Shown here: positions 7,926 to 17,414 of the stretch, one piece after another
Numbering within the stretch: position 1 is the stretch's first letter
Layout of the letters: every line of letters starts with the position of its first letter
Source of the DNA: WACF01 sp040880205
Lineage (GTDB): Bacteria; Pseudomonadota; Gammaproteobacteria; Pseudomonadales; Cellvibrionaceae
Assembly (NCBI GenBank): GCA_040880205.1
Contig: JBBDIU010000077.1
Location: 1-25,504, forward strand
DNA: 25,504 nucleotides
Reading direction: 5' to 3'
Program-made: the position numbers and the translations under genes
Notes under the pieces: generated by a model
Databases searched by the model: none
Told to the model about the DNA's origin: nothing
Seen by the model: the letters and a program-made list of their open reading frames with translations, nothing else

Positions 7926-10900
7926 ATGGGTGATAACCGCAGCTACGCAGCGCTGGAATGGGTTGTCGGTGAAATAGGGGAAACCCTGAAGCAGGCGCGA
8001 CAGGCCCTTGAAGCCTACGTCGACAACACAGAAGACACAACCCGTATCCGGTTTTGCCTTACCCACATCCACCAGGTGCACGGCAGCTTGCAGATGGTGG
8101 AGTTCTATGGCGCCGCATTACTGGCCGAGGAGATGGAAAATCTGGCCCAGGCGCTAATGAATAAATCGGTTCGCAATGAAACCGAAGCGCAAGAAGTGTT
8201 GATGCGGGCGATTTTGCAGCTGCCCGTCTATCTCGACCAGGTTAAATCGGCGCGCAAGGATAATCCCTCCGCCGTCCTGCCGTTGCTTAACGATTTGCGC
8301 GCGGTACGCGGCGAATCGCTGCTAACCGAAACTAAACTCTTTACCCCCAATCTGGCGCCAGCACACCACATCGCTGACAAAGACGCAGCGGGTGTTATCG
8401 ATGGCCCGCAGTTTCTGGTCATTGTGCATAAACTCCGGCAAATGTATCAATACGCGGCGGCCGGTGTCATTCGCGACGTCGGTCGAGAGGAAAACCTCGC
8501 ATATCTGCACAAAGTATTCGCCCGCTTGCGCAAGCTCACTAAAGGCACGGCGCGGCAACCATTGTGGGATATTTCCTTGGCGCTGCTTGAAGGTTTAGAG
8601 CATGAAGCCATCGAGTCCAGTGCTACGGTCAAAAATTTGTTGCGCCAATTGGATAAAGAAATCAAGGTCCTGGCCGACGACGGCGTGGCGGCACTCGATC
8701 ACTTTACTAACGACGAACTTATCAAGAACCTGCTGTACTACGTTGCGCGAGCCAACCACCAAGGCAAGCACATTGAGCGTATCAAGGAAGCCTACAATCT
8801 CGGTACGGCGTTGCCGGAAACCGAAGCGAAAGCTGAAGACGACGAAATCATGGCGCCCGATCTGGAGGCCATTCGCTCGGTTGTCGAGGCCCTGAAAGAC
8901 GAATTGGACGCGATCAAACATGCACTCGATATCAGCCTTACGGACCGAGAGCGGGCCGACATTCACGAAGCCTTGCCAATCATTAAACGGGTAGCGGATA
9001 CCATGGCCGTGCTGGGCATCGGCGATTTGCGCAAGCAGATGCTCGCCCAGGGTGAAATGCTGGAATCCGTTGCCGACGACGATGAAGTCCCAGCGGACCT
9101 GCTGATGCAAGTGGCCAGCAAGGTCATCGAAATCGAAAGCTCCCTCGACCTGATGGCGAGCGGCAGTAGTAAAAGCGCGAACAGCGGCGCCAGCAGTTCC
9201 AGCGTCAGTGCCCTTGATCAAGCCCAGGAATCGGTCTTACGCGAGTCGCGCAATGGTCTGGAGCAGGCCAAGGACGCCATCATCGAATATATTGCCTCCC
9301 AATGGAATCGCGATCATCTCACTAATGTGCCCGAGCACTTGCGCGAAATCAGCGGCGGCTTGGACATGATACCGCTGGCCAAGCCAGCGGCAATTCTGAG
9401 GTCCTGCGCGAGCTACATTGCACAGCAGTTACTGAACAAGGACGCAACACCCGAATGGTCCACTCTCGATACCTTGGCGGATGCCATTGCCAGCGTCGAG
9501 TACTACCTGGAACGACTAACCGGTGATCGTGAGGAGGAAGACGAATTACTGCTCGGAGTGGCCGAAGATAGCGTACAGACGCTGGGTTATCCAATTGTCG
9601 CCAGCTTGCGCTCCGTAACGCCGCACAGATCCCACGACGGCGCCAACGCGGGCACGGTGTTGGAAAAAATTGCCGACGTCGAGGAAGTGGAACTGGCCCC
9701 TTTGCCCGGCGAAGAATCCGGCGCGGGAGCAGACCAAACCCAAGAACCCAGTTACGACAGCGCCCGGCTCGATCTTGATACGCCGACCGCGCCAAGCATG
9801 ACCACCGAGGACGACGACGATCTGGTCGATGACGAGATTGTGGAAATATTTATTGAGGAAGCCGGGGAAGTTCTTGTCACCATCAACGAATTTTTCCCCC
9901 GTTGGGCGCAAAATTTTGAGGATAACGAAGCGCTGATCGAATTTCGCCGCGGCTTCCACACCCTCAAGGGCAGTGGTCGCATGGTTAACGCCAATGATAT
10001 AGGCGAGCTGGCCTGGGCCGTGGAGAACATGTTAAATCGCGTCATCGACCACACGGTTCCAGCCAACGATAACCATGTTGAGCTGATTCAAAAAGTGATT
10101 TCTTTGCTGCCAGTGATGATTGAAGCCTTCAAGCGACAACAGCCGCAGCCCGACCCCACCTTGGTGGAAAACCTATCCAACTGGGCCGAGGCCCTTTCCA
10201 AGGGCGAGGTGCCCGAGGCGCTGGTTGCCGAAACCCAATCCGCCGGTGAAAGCCCGCGCACAGATGACCAGACCAAAGCCAGCTTTGCGACGAGCACGGA
10301 CGATGACGACGACGATGGCACGGATTCCATGCTATGGGACATTTTCGGTTCGGAGGCGCTAACTCACCTGGAGGTTGTGGAGGAATACATCGCCGAAATG
10401 GACGCATCGGCGCCCCTCTTTACGCCTCCCAGCGATCACATGCAGCGGGCGCTTCACACCTTGAAGGGCAGTGCTCACATGGCGGATGTGAAACCAATCG
10501 CCGAACTGGTTGCGCCGCTTGAGCGCTTTGTCAAAGAGTTGCGCATCTATCAGGTCAATATCGACCACGACATCCTGCAACTCCTCAAGGACGGGGTTGA
10601 ATACATTGAGCTGGTGCTCGCGCAGATCAAAGATCAGCAGGTTTTGGAAATTCCGCGGCTTGCCCAGTACTTGGCGCGGGTCGCGGAATTAAAAGAGCGT
10701 TCAGTGGCGCCCTTGATTCGGCAACTGGAAGCGCGGGAAGAAAACGCCAAACACGCTGTTGATCCCGAATTACTGTCTATCTTCATGGCAGAAGAAATGA
10801 AGCTGCTTCTGGATGTGGATGAAATTATCGTAAATTGGCAAGCAAACGGTTTCGACCGAAGTGAAGCTGACCCGATTATTGCCGAACTGGCGACTTTGGA

Positions 10901-13853
10901 AAAGGGTTCCGAGCATGCCAACCTGCCTCCCATGGCCAGTCTCAGCAACCAGTTGCGTGAAGTCTACAACGCGGCATTCACCAAGAGATTATCCCCGGGC
11001 GAACAATTCTATCGGGTGTTATTGGAAGGCCATGCCGAATTGCTGGACATGGTGGATGCCGTCGCTGTCGGACAAAATCTCCAACCAATTAGCGAAGCAC
11101 TGCAAAACGATCTCGCCGATGTCATCGCCATCACCGATGACGTCGTAGGCACGATTCCCTCATTGGGAGGCGAAAGAGCGGACGCTCCCCGCGCATCTAT
11201 CCCCGATCCAGAAGATGACATGGTCGCCAAGTCGTCCGGCCAGGATAGTGGCGAATCCATTACGGAAATCGATTACCAGCTTCCTGTGAGTGAAGACTCC
11301 GCATCAGCGAGGGGCGAGGCTCAGGGGGAACCAAAACAAGTGGGTGACGCGGCTGGACACCCTGTCGCTGAAGAGGACAACTCCCAGGACGTGGAAGAAG
11401 TTGACCTGGAAGTTTTTGAAATCTTTATCGAGGAAGCGGAAGAGCTGCTTGAGGAAATCGACAACGCTGTTCACGAATGGCAGGAAGACTGGTCCGACAC
11501 TAGTCACGTGGAAGCATTAAAACGCGTATTGCACACCTTGAAAGGCGGCGCGCGTCTGGCTGGCCTCATGGGCCTGGGCGAATTGGCTCACGAGTTCGAA
11601 TCATTCCTGATCGCCAAGGGTGAAAACGTGCAGGTGGACCAGGCTTTCTTCGAGGTTGTGCACGATTATCAAGACAAGTTAATCAGCGGCACTGACAAGG
11701 TTAAATCGCGCGTATCCGGGCATATGCCTGAAGGTCTTAAAGAGGTTATGGCCGCTTCGGCGAATTTTGACGAAAGGATACTCGACCAGCCGGAGGATAC
11801 CGGCCAGCCTTCTGCCGAAACCGCGTCCGGTGAAGATCAAGCCTCAGCGGTGGGAGCGGAAAAACTGGACAAGGCAAGTGCCAGCGCCGACATCCTTCCC
11901 TTTGCACCAAAGCCGAAACCGCCGAGTGGTGGCGTAGCGCCGCATCTTCCGGCGGGGCGTGAAGCTTCCGGCCCCAAGTCTGGTAGCTCGGCAATGGCCG
12001 CGCGCCGTTCTGGCCCCCAGGAAGTTATTAAGGTTTCCGCCGAATTACTGGAAGAGCTAGTAAACCTGGCGGGTGAAACATCTATCAGTCGCGGCCGTTT
12101 GGAGGAACAGAATACCGAACTGAACTTCGCCATCGACGAAATGGAATCCACAGTGCACCGTTTGCAGGAACAATTGCGCCGGTTGGATATTGAAACCGAA
12201 GCGCAAATGATTTTTCGCCAGGAGCAAATGGAAGAGGCTGAAGAGTTTGACCCACTGGAAATGGATCGCTATTCCCAGCTCCAGCAGCTGTCCCGTTCGC
12301 TGATCGAATCCGCGTCTGACTTAATGGATCTGACCACCACGTTAGGCGACAAGACGCGTGGTACGGAAACTCTGTTGCTGCAACAGTCGCGGATTAACAC
12401 CGATTTGCAAGAAGGTCTAATGCGTTCGCGCATGGTCCCGTTTTCGCGCATGGTGCCGCGCTTGCGCCGTATCGTGCGGCAGATATCCACCGAGCTCGAC
12501 AAACATGTGAGCTTTGAGCTGGACAACGTGGAAGGTGAACTGGACCGTTCCGTTTTGGAGCGCATGGTGGCACCACTGGAACACATGTTGCGCAACGCCG
12601 TGGACCACGGGCTCGAAACCCGCGAAGAACGTCTCAAGGCTGGCAAGCCGGAAACTGGGCGAATTGTGCTAAGCCTGGGCCGCGAAGGTGGCGATGTAAC
12701 AATGCGCCTGGCCGATGATGGGCGTGGCTTGAATTTGCAACGCATTCGGGAAAAAGCCATCGAACGCGGCTTGATGGCCCAGGATGCCCAGCTCAGCGAT
12801 CAAGATATTATGCAGTTTATCCTGCACGCTGGTTTCAGTACCGCTGACAAGGTTACGCAGATTTCCGGTCGTGGCGTGGGCATGGACGTAGTGCACGCGG
12901 AGATCAAGCAGCTCGGTGGCGCCATGTTTATCGATTCGCGCTGGGGCGAAGGCACGGAATTTATTATTCGCCTGCCCTTTACCGTATCGGTCAACCGCGC
13001 CTTGATGATTCAACTGGGTGAAGACAACTACGCGATTCCACTCAACACAATCGAAGGTATCGTGCGCGTAAGCCCCTTCGAGTTGGAACATTACTATCAG
13101 GACGAAAACGCCCGTTTTGAGTACGCCGGTGAGCATTACCGAGTGCGTTATCTCGGTACCATGCTCGATGCGCAAAATCTGCCGCGCCTGGAAGGGCAGA
13201 TGCTCCCCATGCCGGTTATTTTGGTGCGCTCCGCCGAACACGCGGTGGCCATTCAGGTAGACAAGCTAATGGGCAGTCGCGAAATTGTGGTGAAAAGCCT
13301 CGGCCCCCAATTCAGCGCGGTTGAAGGGCTTTCTGGTGCCACAGTCATGGGCGACGGCAGTGTGGTCGTGATTCTTGACCCCCATGCCATGATTCGCAAG
13401 GAAATGGCGTTGCTGTCTTTGGGGGCTACTTCATTGGACGTTGCCTCCCTTGCTCCGAAAAAGCAAGAAGCGCAAGCCCAAGTGGTTTTGGTGGTTGATG
13501 ACTCGGTAACCGTGCGCAAGGTGACCTCGCGCTTCCTGGAGCGGCAGGGCTATGAAGTCATGACCGCGAAGGATGGCGCTGATGCATTGTTGACGCTGCA
13601 AGACGCTATTCCAGACCTGATGCTACTCGATATTGAAATGCCCCGCATGGACGGTTTCGAGGTGGCCAAGAACATCCGCTCGTCGAGCCGCTTGCGGGAT
13701 ATTCCCATCATAATGATTACCTCGCGCACCGGTGAAAAACACCGGGAGCGCGCCCTCGCTTTGGGCGTGAACAAATACATGGGCAAGCCCTACCAGGAAG
13801 AATTGTTGCTCAACAATATTCACGAACTGATTGGAGTCCCCACCGAGAATTAG
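7926..13853 (+). CDS. chpA: Hybrid chemotaxis kinase ChpA (CheA-type, multi-Hpt, C-terminal receiver)
   Basis: The central histidine kinase of the pathway, 1975 residues. The N-terminus (MGDNRSYAALEWV onward) matches the ChpA/FimL-type helical domain and contains a degenerate HQVHGSLQM. More degenerate Hpt-like modules follow, for instance near residue 350 (ALPIIKRVADTM) and near 475 (LREISGGLDM). Three canonical Hpt motifs are present, with H678 (FHTLKGSGRM), H844 (LHTLKGSAHM) and H1203 (LHTLKGGARL). A dimerisation helix pair precedes the ATPase, with N-box asparagine N1557, DDGRGL and GRGVGMDVV. A CheW domain spans about 1690-1830. A receiver at the end has D1858-D1859, phospho-acceptor D1902 and a lysine near 1954. 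P. aeruginosa ChpA is longer (about 2470) with six Hpt domains. The start ATG lies in the sequence ATGGGTGA. Confidence 0.95.
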   Translation: MGDNRSYAALEWVVGEIGETLKQARQALEAYVDNTEDTTRIRFCLTHIHQVHGSLQMVEFYGAALLAEEMENLAQALMNKSVRNETEAQEVLMRAILQLPVYLDQVKSARKDNPSAVLPLLNDLRAVRGESLLTETKLFTPNLAPAHHIADKDAAGVIDGPQFLVIVHKLRQMYQYAAAGVIRDVGREENLAYLHKVFARLRKLTKGTARQPLWDISLALLEGLEHEAIESSATVKNLLRQLDKEIKVLADDGVAALDHFTNDELIKNLLYYVARANHQGKHIERIKEAYNLGTALPETEAKAEDDEIMAPDLEAIRSVVEALKDELDAIKHALDISLTDRERADIHEALPIIKRVADTMAVLGIGDLRKQMLAQGEMLESVADDDEVPADLLMQVASKVIEIESSLDLMASGSSKSANSGASSSSVSALDQAQESVLRESRNGLEQAKDAIIEYIASQWNRDHLTNVPEHLREISGGLDMIPLAKPAAILRSCASYIAQQLLNKDATPEWSTLDTLADAIASVEYYLERLTGDREEEDELLLGVAEDSVQTLGYPIVASLRSVTPHRSHDGANAGTVLEKIADVEEVELAPLPGEESGAGADQTQEPSYDSARLDLDTPTAPSMTTEDDDDLVDDEIVEIFIEEAGEVLVTINEFFPRWAQNFEDNEALIEFRRGFHTLKGSGRMVNANDIGELAWAVENMLNRVIDHTVPANDNHVELIQKVISLLPVMIEAFKRQQPQPDPTLVENLSNWAEALSKGEVPEALVAETQSAGESPRTDDQTKASFATSTDDDDDDGTDSMLWDIFGSEALTHLEVVEEYIAEMDASAPLFTPPSDHMQRALHTLKGSAHMADVKPIAELVAPLERFVKELRIYQVNIDHDILQLLKDGVEYIELVLAQIKDQQVLEIPRLAQYLARVAELKERSVAPLIRQLEAREENAKHAVDPELLSIFMAEEMKLLLDVDEIIVNWQANGFDRSEADPIIAELATLEKGSEHANLPPMASLSNQLREVYNAAFTKRLSPGEQFYRVLLEGHAELLDMVDAVAVGQNLQPISEALQNDLADVIAITDDVVGTIPSLGGERADAPRASIPDPEDDMVAKSSGQDSGESITEIDYQLPVSEDSASARGEAQGEPKQVGDAAGHPVAEEDNSQDVEEVDLEVFEIFIEEAEELLEEIDNAVHEWQEDWSDTSHVEALKRVLHTLKGGARLAGLMGLGELAHEFESFLIAKGENVQVDQAFFEVVHDYQDKLISGTDKVKSRVSGHMPEGLKEVMAASANFDERILDQPEDTGQPSAETASGEDQASAVGAEKLDKASASADILPFAPKPKPPSGGVAPHLPAGREASGPKSGSSAMAARRSGPQEVIKVSAELLEELVNLAGETSISRGRLEEQNTELNFAIDEMESTVHRLQEQLRRLDIETEAQMIFRQEQMEEAEEFDPLEMDRYSQLQQLSRSLIESASDLMDLTTTLGDKTRGTETLLLQQSRINTDLQEGLMRSRMVPFSRMVPRLRRIVRQISTELDKHVSFELDNVEGELDRSVLERMVAPLEHMLRNAVDHGLETREERLKAGKPETGRIVLSLGREGGDVTMRLADDGRGLNLQRIREKAIERGLMAQDAQLSDQDIMQFILHAGFSTADKVTQISGRGVGMDVVHAEIKQLGGAMFIDSRWGEGTEFIIRLPFTVSVNRALMIQLGEDNYAIPLNTIEGIVRVSPFELEHYYQDENARFEYAGEHYRVRYLGTMLDAQNLPRLEGQMLPMPVILVRSAEHAVAIQVDKLMGSREIVVKSLGPQFSAVEGLSGATVMGDGSVVVILDPHAMIRKEMALLSLGATSLDVASLAPKKQEAQAQVVLVVDDSVTVRKVTSRFLERQGYEVMTAKDGADALLTLQDAIPDLMLLDIEMPRMDGFEVAKNIRSSSRLRDIPIIMITSRTGEKHRERALALGVNKYMGKPYQEELLLNNIHELIGVPTEN

Positions 13854-13869
13854 GGTTGAGGGAGAACTA

Positions 13870-14898
13870 GTGTCAGGCCATCCTTTGCGTATCGGCTTGT
13901 TAGCGCATAATCAAGTACAGCACCGGACTTTGCGTTCCTTGGTTGAGCAGTGCGGGCATCAGGTCGGCCGCTGTTTGCTGATATCCCAGTTGGAAAGTGA
14001 AGTGGGTGCGGCCCATACAGTTGCCGCGGAGCAACCCAGTGAACCGATGGAAGCTGACGCGCCGCAGGCCTGGATAGCTGCCATCGATCCCGATTCCGCC
14101 GAAGGCGACGGCGAAAACGGCAATCTCGGCAACAAAGCGTTGGATGAATGGCTGGATGCGCAACACTCGGTTGTTATCTTTTGCGATGGCCGTGTGCCCG
14201 CCAATCATGACGAACAATACGAGCCTTGGTCGCGCCGCTTGAAGGAAAAATTGAATCATCTGGCCGGCACGATCAATTTGGCGCAGGAGAATGAGGGCAG
14301 CGCAAGGCAAGTCTGGGTGCTGGCCGCCTCCACCGGCGGGCCGGCGGCGGTGAAACAGTTTTTGGCTGAATTGCCGCCCAAGTTGGGCATTGGTTTTATT
14401 TACGTTCAGCATATCGATACGGGTTTCAAGGATACTCTGGCGCAGGTCATGAGCCGCAGTCAGTATTCCGCCCGTATCATAGAACACGGCAGTGTGGTAC
14501 GGCCCGACGAAGTTGCCATCGTGTCACCGGATTACGCGACCGAGTTGTTGCCTAACGGGACATTTTTGGTAAGCGAAAAGAACTGGTCGGCACCCTACAG
14601 TCCGTCGGCTGACTACATCATTGCCAATGTTGCCCACAGTTACGGCGAACGCAGTGGCGTCATTATTTTTACTGGCATGGGCAATGATGGTGCAGCCGGC
14701 AGTCGCCTAATGCGGCAAAAAGGCGGTAAAGTTTGGGTGCAGACACCAGGCAGTTGCACCAGCGATTCCATGCCGGTTGCAACTTTGGCAACAGGAAGCG
14801 TGGGATTCAAGGGTAGTCCCTATACATTGGCACAGGAACTGGTTCGCGAGGTGCAGACCGCGCGCCAACAACAACCTGCGGCGTCAGTCGAGGAATAA
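13870..14898 (+). CDS. chpB: CheB-type methylesterase ChpB
   Basis: A chemoreceptor methylesterase that should remove methyl groups from PilJ. With the GTG start at 13870 it has 342 residues. This start is preferred because GAGGGAG lies 5 nt upstream of it and it falls just after the chpA stop; an ATG at 13831 would overlap chpA by 23 nt. The catalytic triad is visible: S154 in AASTGGPAAV, H181 in YVQHID and D273 in GMGNDGAAG. The N-terminal region (HPLRIGLLAHNQVQHRTLRS) is receiver-like in pattern but shows no obvious phospho-acceptor aspartate. A variable acidic linker (about 50-130) joins the two parts, as in P. aeruginosa ChpB. Confidence 0.93.
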   Translation: MSGHPLRIGLLAHNQVQHRTLRSLVEQCGHQVGRCLLISQLESEVGAAHTVAAEQPSEPMEADAPQAWIAAIDPDSAEGDGENGNLGNKALDEWLDAQHSVVIFCDGRVPANHDEQYEPWSRRLKEKLNHLAGTINLAQENEGSARQVWVLAASTGGPAAVKQFLAELPPKLGIGFIYVQHIDTGFKDTLAQVMSRSQYSARIIEHGSVVRPDEVAIVSPDYATELLPNGTFLVSEKNWSAPYSPSADYIIANVAHSYGERSGVIIFTGMGNDGAAGSRLMRQKGGKVWVQTPGSCTSDSMPVATLATGSVGFKGSPYTLAQELVREVQTARQQQPAASVEE

Positions 14899-14961
14899 AA
14901 CAGCAACACTGCTCTGCGGAAAAATATTGCTTTGCCGCGAAGAGCCGAGTCAGGTAACGAT

Positions 14962-15456
14962 ATGAAAGAATCACGGTTATTGGAAAGCCGGGCGGTGTCC
15001 GAAGTGGCAAGTTTGCTGATACCGTTGGCGGATCGGCAATTGCTTCTGCCAACCGTAACGGTGGCCGAGATGGTGCCCTACACCAAGCCGGAACGAGATC
15101 CCGAAGCACCGGACTGGTATCTTGGCGACATCATGTGGCGCGAAGCGCGTGTGCCTTTGGTCAGTTACGAAGTCATGTGCGGTGAGCCCATGCCCTCCTT
15201 CAATGGCAAGAGTCGTATTGCGGTGCTTAACAACACTGGCGTGGACGAAAAACTGCCATTCCTTGCCATCGCCACCCAAGGTATCCCGCGTTTATCGCGA
15301 GTCAAGGCGGAAGAAATTCATGAACTGGAAGGGGCCAAACTGGCCCTCTTCGACTTGATGCATGTCACACACGCGGGCGAGTCGGTGGTGATCCCCGACG
15401 TGGCGGCTTTGGAGCAGGCGTTTTTGGATTACAAAAAAGGGGGCCTGTCAGGCTAA
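14962..15456 (+). CDS. chpC: CheW-like protein ChpC
   Basis: The second CheW-domain adaptor of the cluster, 164 residues, which may connect further receptors to ChpA. CheW features include VASLLIPLADRQLLLPTVTV, the loop PDWYLGDIMWREARVPLVSY, RIAVLNNTG and LPFLAIATQG. The ATG at 14962 is chosen over an upstream TTG (14932) because AGG lies about 8 nt before it and the length then agrees with P. aeruginosa ChpC (168). It follows chpB by 63 nt. The cluster ends here; chpD and chpE, present in P. aeruginosa, are absent, and the next gene is convergent. Confidence 0.92.
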   Translation: MKESRLLESRAVSEVASLLIPLADRQLLLPTVTVAEMVPYTKPERDPEAPDWYLGDIMWREARVPLVSYEVMCGEPMPSFNGKSRIAVLNNTGVDEKLPFLAIATQGIPRLSRVKAEEIHELEGAKLALFDLMHVTHAGESVVIPDVAALEQAFLDYKKGGLSG

Positions 15457-15498
15457 CTCGTTAGACGCACTGAAGTCTCTGGCGTTAGGGAAGCAGCG

Positions 15499-15789
15499 CT
15501 AAACTAAGCCACGGTAGGCGATGTACTCTTCGAGAACTTCGCGGAACTCACCCACTTCAACATCCCTTTCACAGCAGACCAACATGAGCGCACCGTCGGA
15601 TCGGAAATCTCCGCACCATTCCTTCACTTGCTCGTCCGACCACTGCTGGCGATATTCCGAGACTCGCTCATCGCTCAATGACGAGATGTAGTGACGCAAG
15701 GCCAAATCGGTTTCATCCGTTGGCCTTGGTGAGCAATGTTCGAAAAGTTCTGGTGCATTACCATCCATGTTAAGCGCGAACCCAGCCAT
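15499..15789 (-). CDS. Small acidic protein of unknown function
   Basis: A protein of 96 residues, or 89 from the internal ATG at 15768, that I do not recognise. It is acidic, has no signal peptide or membrane segment, and contains three cysteines, two of them adjacent (LVCCERD). A glutamate-rich end, EFREVLEEYIAYRG, may be helical. The upstream ATG (15789) overlaps the end of the amidohydrolase gene by 20 nt. The ATG at 15768 follows that gene's TAA by one base. Either start suggests translational coupling to the amidohydrolase. No strong ribosome-binding site is visible. It is convergent with chpC. Confidence 0.55.
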   Translation of the reverse strand: MAGFALNMDGNAPELFEHCSPRPTDETDLALRHYISSLSDERVSEYRQQWSDEQVKEWCGDFRSDGALMLVCCERDVEVGEFREVLEEYIAYRGLV

Positions 15790-17275
15790 GCACCTTGTTT
15801 TCGGTTTGGCCGCCCGCGGCCAGGTAGCGCTGCTTGGCCATGGCCAGCTTATCCGCGGAAATGCTTTTTAGTTGCGCGTTTACATCCACGTCGTAGATCT
15901 TGGCAGCATTCAAACCGAAAATTTTGGCTTTATCTTCCTTGGTCAGTTTCGAATAGCCAAATTTATCGCAAAACTCATCGGAAATTTGAAAGCGCTTCAT
16001 GGCGTCGATAACCCACTGCGGTGAACCCCACCACAGGCAGTCCGTGCCCCAGATGACCTTGTCCGCTCCGTAGGTTTTCACGTTCTTGCCCATCAGGTGC
16101 ATGCACATTTCCGGACTGATAATGGCGGTGGTACCGAATGCCGAGCCAATTTCCACATGCACGTTTTTCAAGCCGTCGGGGTTCCGCTCTTTCAAGGCAA
16201 TCAGTTCGCTGTGCCACGGAAAGTCTCCGGTTTCCCGATTAAAGAAATTGGGATCGTCCGCCATTTCCTGAGTGGGGGAATCCTTGATTGCCGAGTGGTA
16301 AATGATAAAAGTCAGATCCGGGTTGTCCTTGGCCGCTTTTTCGATATCCCCGGGGTGGGCCAGGTGGCCCAGCGTGCGTGACTGAGCCGAGTAGCCCTTG
16401 TGAACGCTGAAGGTTTTCATGCCGAGTTCACGCGCCTTTTGGTAGAAAGCGTAGGTCATTCCCTCGTCGTCCAAGCGAAAGCCATTGCCGGTGCGTGCCG
16501 GGTCGGTATGACAGTACCACTTCCAGGATTGAATGCCGTATTGCTTCACCTCCCGCTCCATTTGTTCGAACAATTCCTGTTCGTTAATACGACGGTTTTG
16601 CGCATCCCAGTAATGATTGGGGGCGCAATTACCCTGCGCCAGCGCGCGCACGCTGCCCGAGGCATTGTTAATCTTGTCGCGACTTTCCGACATCAGCCAA
16701 CTGGGCAAAAGCCCGGCCGATCGATCCCGGCCCTCCAGAATATTCCCCTCGTTATCCTTGTTACGCTCCTTACCGGGGACCCCGGAGATAACCAGCATGC
16801 TGGTTTCGCTGTCCAGGTACATTTCCTTGACGAAATTATTGAAGGAATAGGCCTCGGCGGAATTGTCCAGATTGAAACCCATATTTTGCATGGCTTCATT
16901 GTTGCGAAAATTCAGTGCGTAGCCCTGGGTAAAGTGCGCCTGTACATCGAAAACGAAGTATTCGCCTTTCGGAAACATCTCTTGAGTGGCGGCTTCCTCG
17001 GTTAGCTCCGCCGCGTGAACGTCCCAGAATTTGCCAAACACTGTGTTGTAGGCGGCAAAAGCCGTGGCCAGGCCCATGGAGCTGCGCAGGAAGCTGCGCT
17101 TGGACATGTTAAGCTTCTTCGCGTTGGAAGAGGCCATGGCGTCAATTTGGTCTTGCCACTGCTTTTGCTGCCTGGTTTGTGGGGGTGGGATAAATTCCTC
17201 GTTGGAAACCAGCTGAGTCGGGATGGGAGATTCAATCCCGTCTTTTTCGTCTTTTTCCCATTTGCGGATCCACAT
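15770..17275 (-). CDS. Amidohydrolase-2 family (ACMSD-like) protein with internal Tat-like segment
   Basis: A TIM-barrel metal-dependent hydrolase of the amidohydrolase-2 type, 501 residues from ATG 17275. That start has AAGGGG 7 nt upstream and is better than the TTG at 17281. The family is recognised from YFVFDVQAHFT (first metal-site strand), FSVHKGY, FIIYHSAI, VHVEIGS and the late aspartate in WGTDCLWWGSP. The first metal-site motif reads Q-A-H rather than the usual H-x-H. About 57 residues from the start comes MSKRSFLRSSMGLATAFAAY, which resembles a Tat signal but with KR in place of RR. The long charged segment before it is odd. The substrate is unknown. It is divergent from a cytochrome gene, so a periplasmic oxidative pathway is possible, but this is inference only. 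Confidence 0.82.
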   Translation of the reverse strand: MWIRKWEKDEKDGIESPIPTQLVSNEEFIPPPQTRQQKQWQDQIDAMASSNAKKLNMSKRSFLRSSMGLATAFAAYNTVFGKFWDVHAAELTEEAATQEMFPKGEYFVFDVQAHFTQGYALNFRNNEAMQNMGFNLDNSAEAYSFNNFVKEMYLDSETSMLVISGVPGKERNKDNEGNILEGRDRSAGLLPSWLMSESRDKINNASGSVRALAQGNCAPNHYWDAQNRRINEQELFEQMEREVKQYGIQSWKWYCHTDPARTGNGFRLDDEGMTYAFYQKARELGMKTFSVHKGYSAQSRTLGHLAHPGDIEKAAKDNPDLTFIIYHSAIKDSPTQEMADDPNFFNRETGDFPWHSELIALKERNPDGLKNVHVEIGSAFGTTAIISPEMCMHLMGKNVKTYGADKVIWGTDCLWWGSPQWVIDAMKRFQISDEFCDKFGYSKLTKEDKAKIFGLNAAKIYDVDVNAQLKSISADKLAMAKQRYLAAGGQTENKVHGWVRA

Positions 17276-17414
17276 AGCCAACCCCTTGATTGTAAAGTAA
17301 AGTTATTGCTTTGCGCTTGCGCGTACGCACATGCTTACCAAGCAGAAAAATAAATGACTGCGCAGTTTTGCTGCATACTAAACGCACCTAAGCCAATTTC
17401 CTAGAGATTATTTC
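17276..17414. promoter_or_regulatory. Divergent amidohydrolase/cytochrome regulatory region
   Basis: A 139-nt spacer that must hold two outward promoters. It is AT-richer than the flanking genes. It contains the perfect 10-bp palindrome ACTGCGCAGT at 17357-17366 and the tandem GTAAAGTAAAG near 17292. Neither is assigned to a known regulator. Confidence 0.35.

Noticed and set aside
7792..7977. 61-residue reading frame between pilK and chpA
   Set aside because: It overlaps the start of chpA, has no ribosome-binding site and an unlikely composition; only the alternative glutamine-rich frame was kept as a finding.
12669..13241. 190-residue antisense reading frame in chpA
   Set aside because: It lies opposite the conserved kinase and CheW domains, and its composition is that of a shadow frame.
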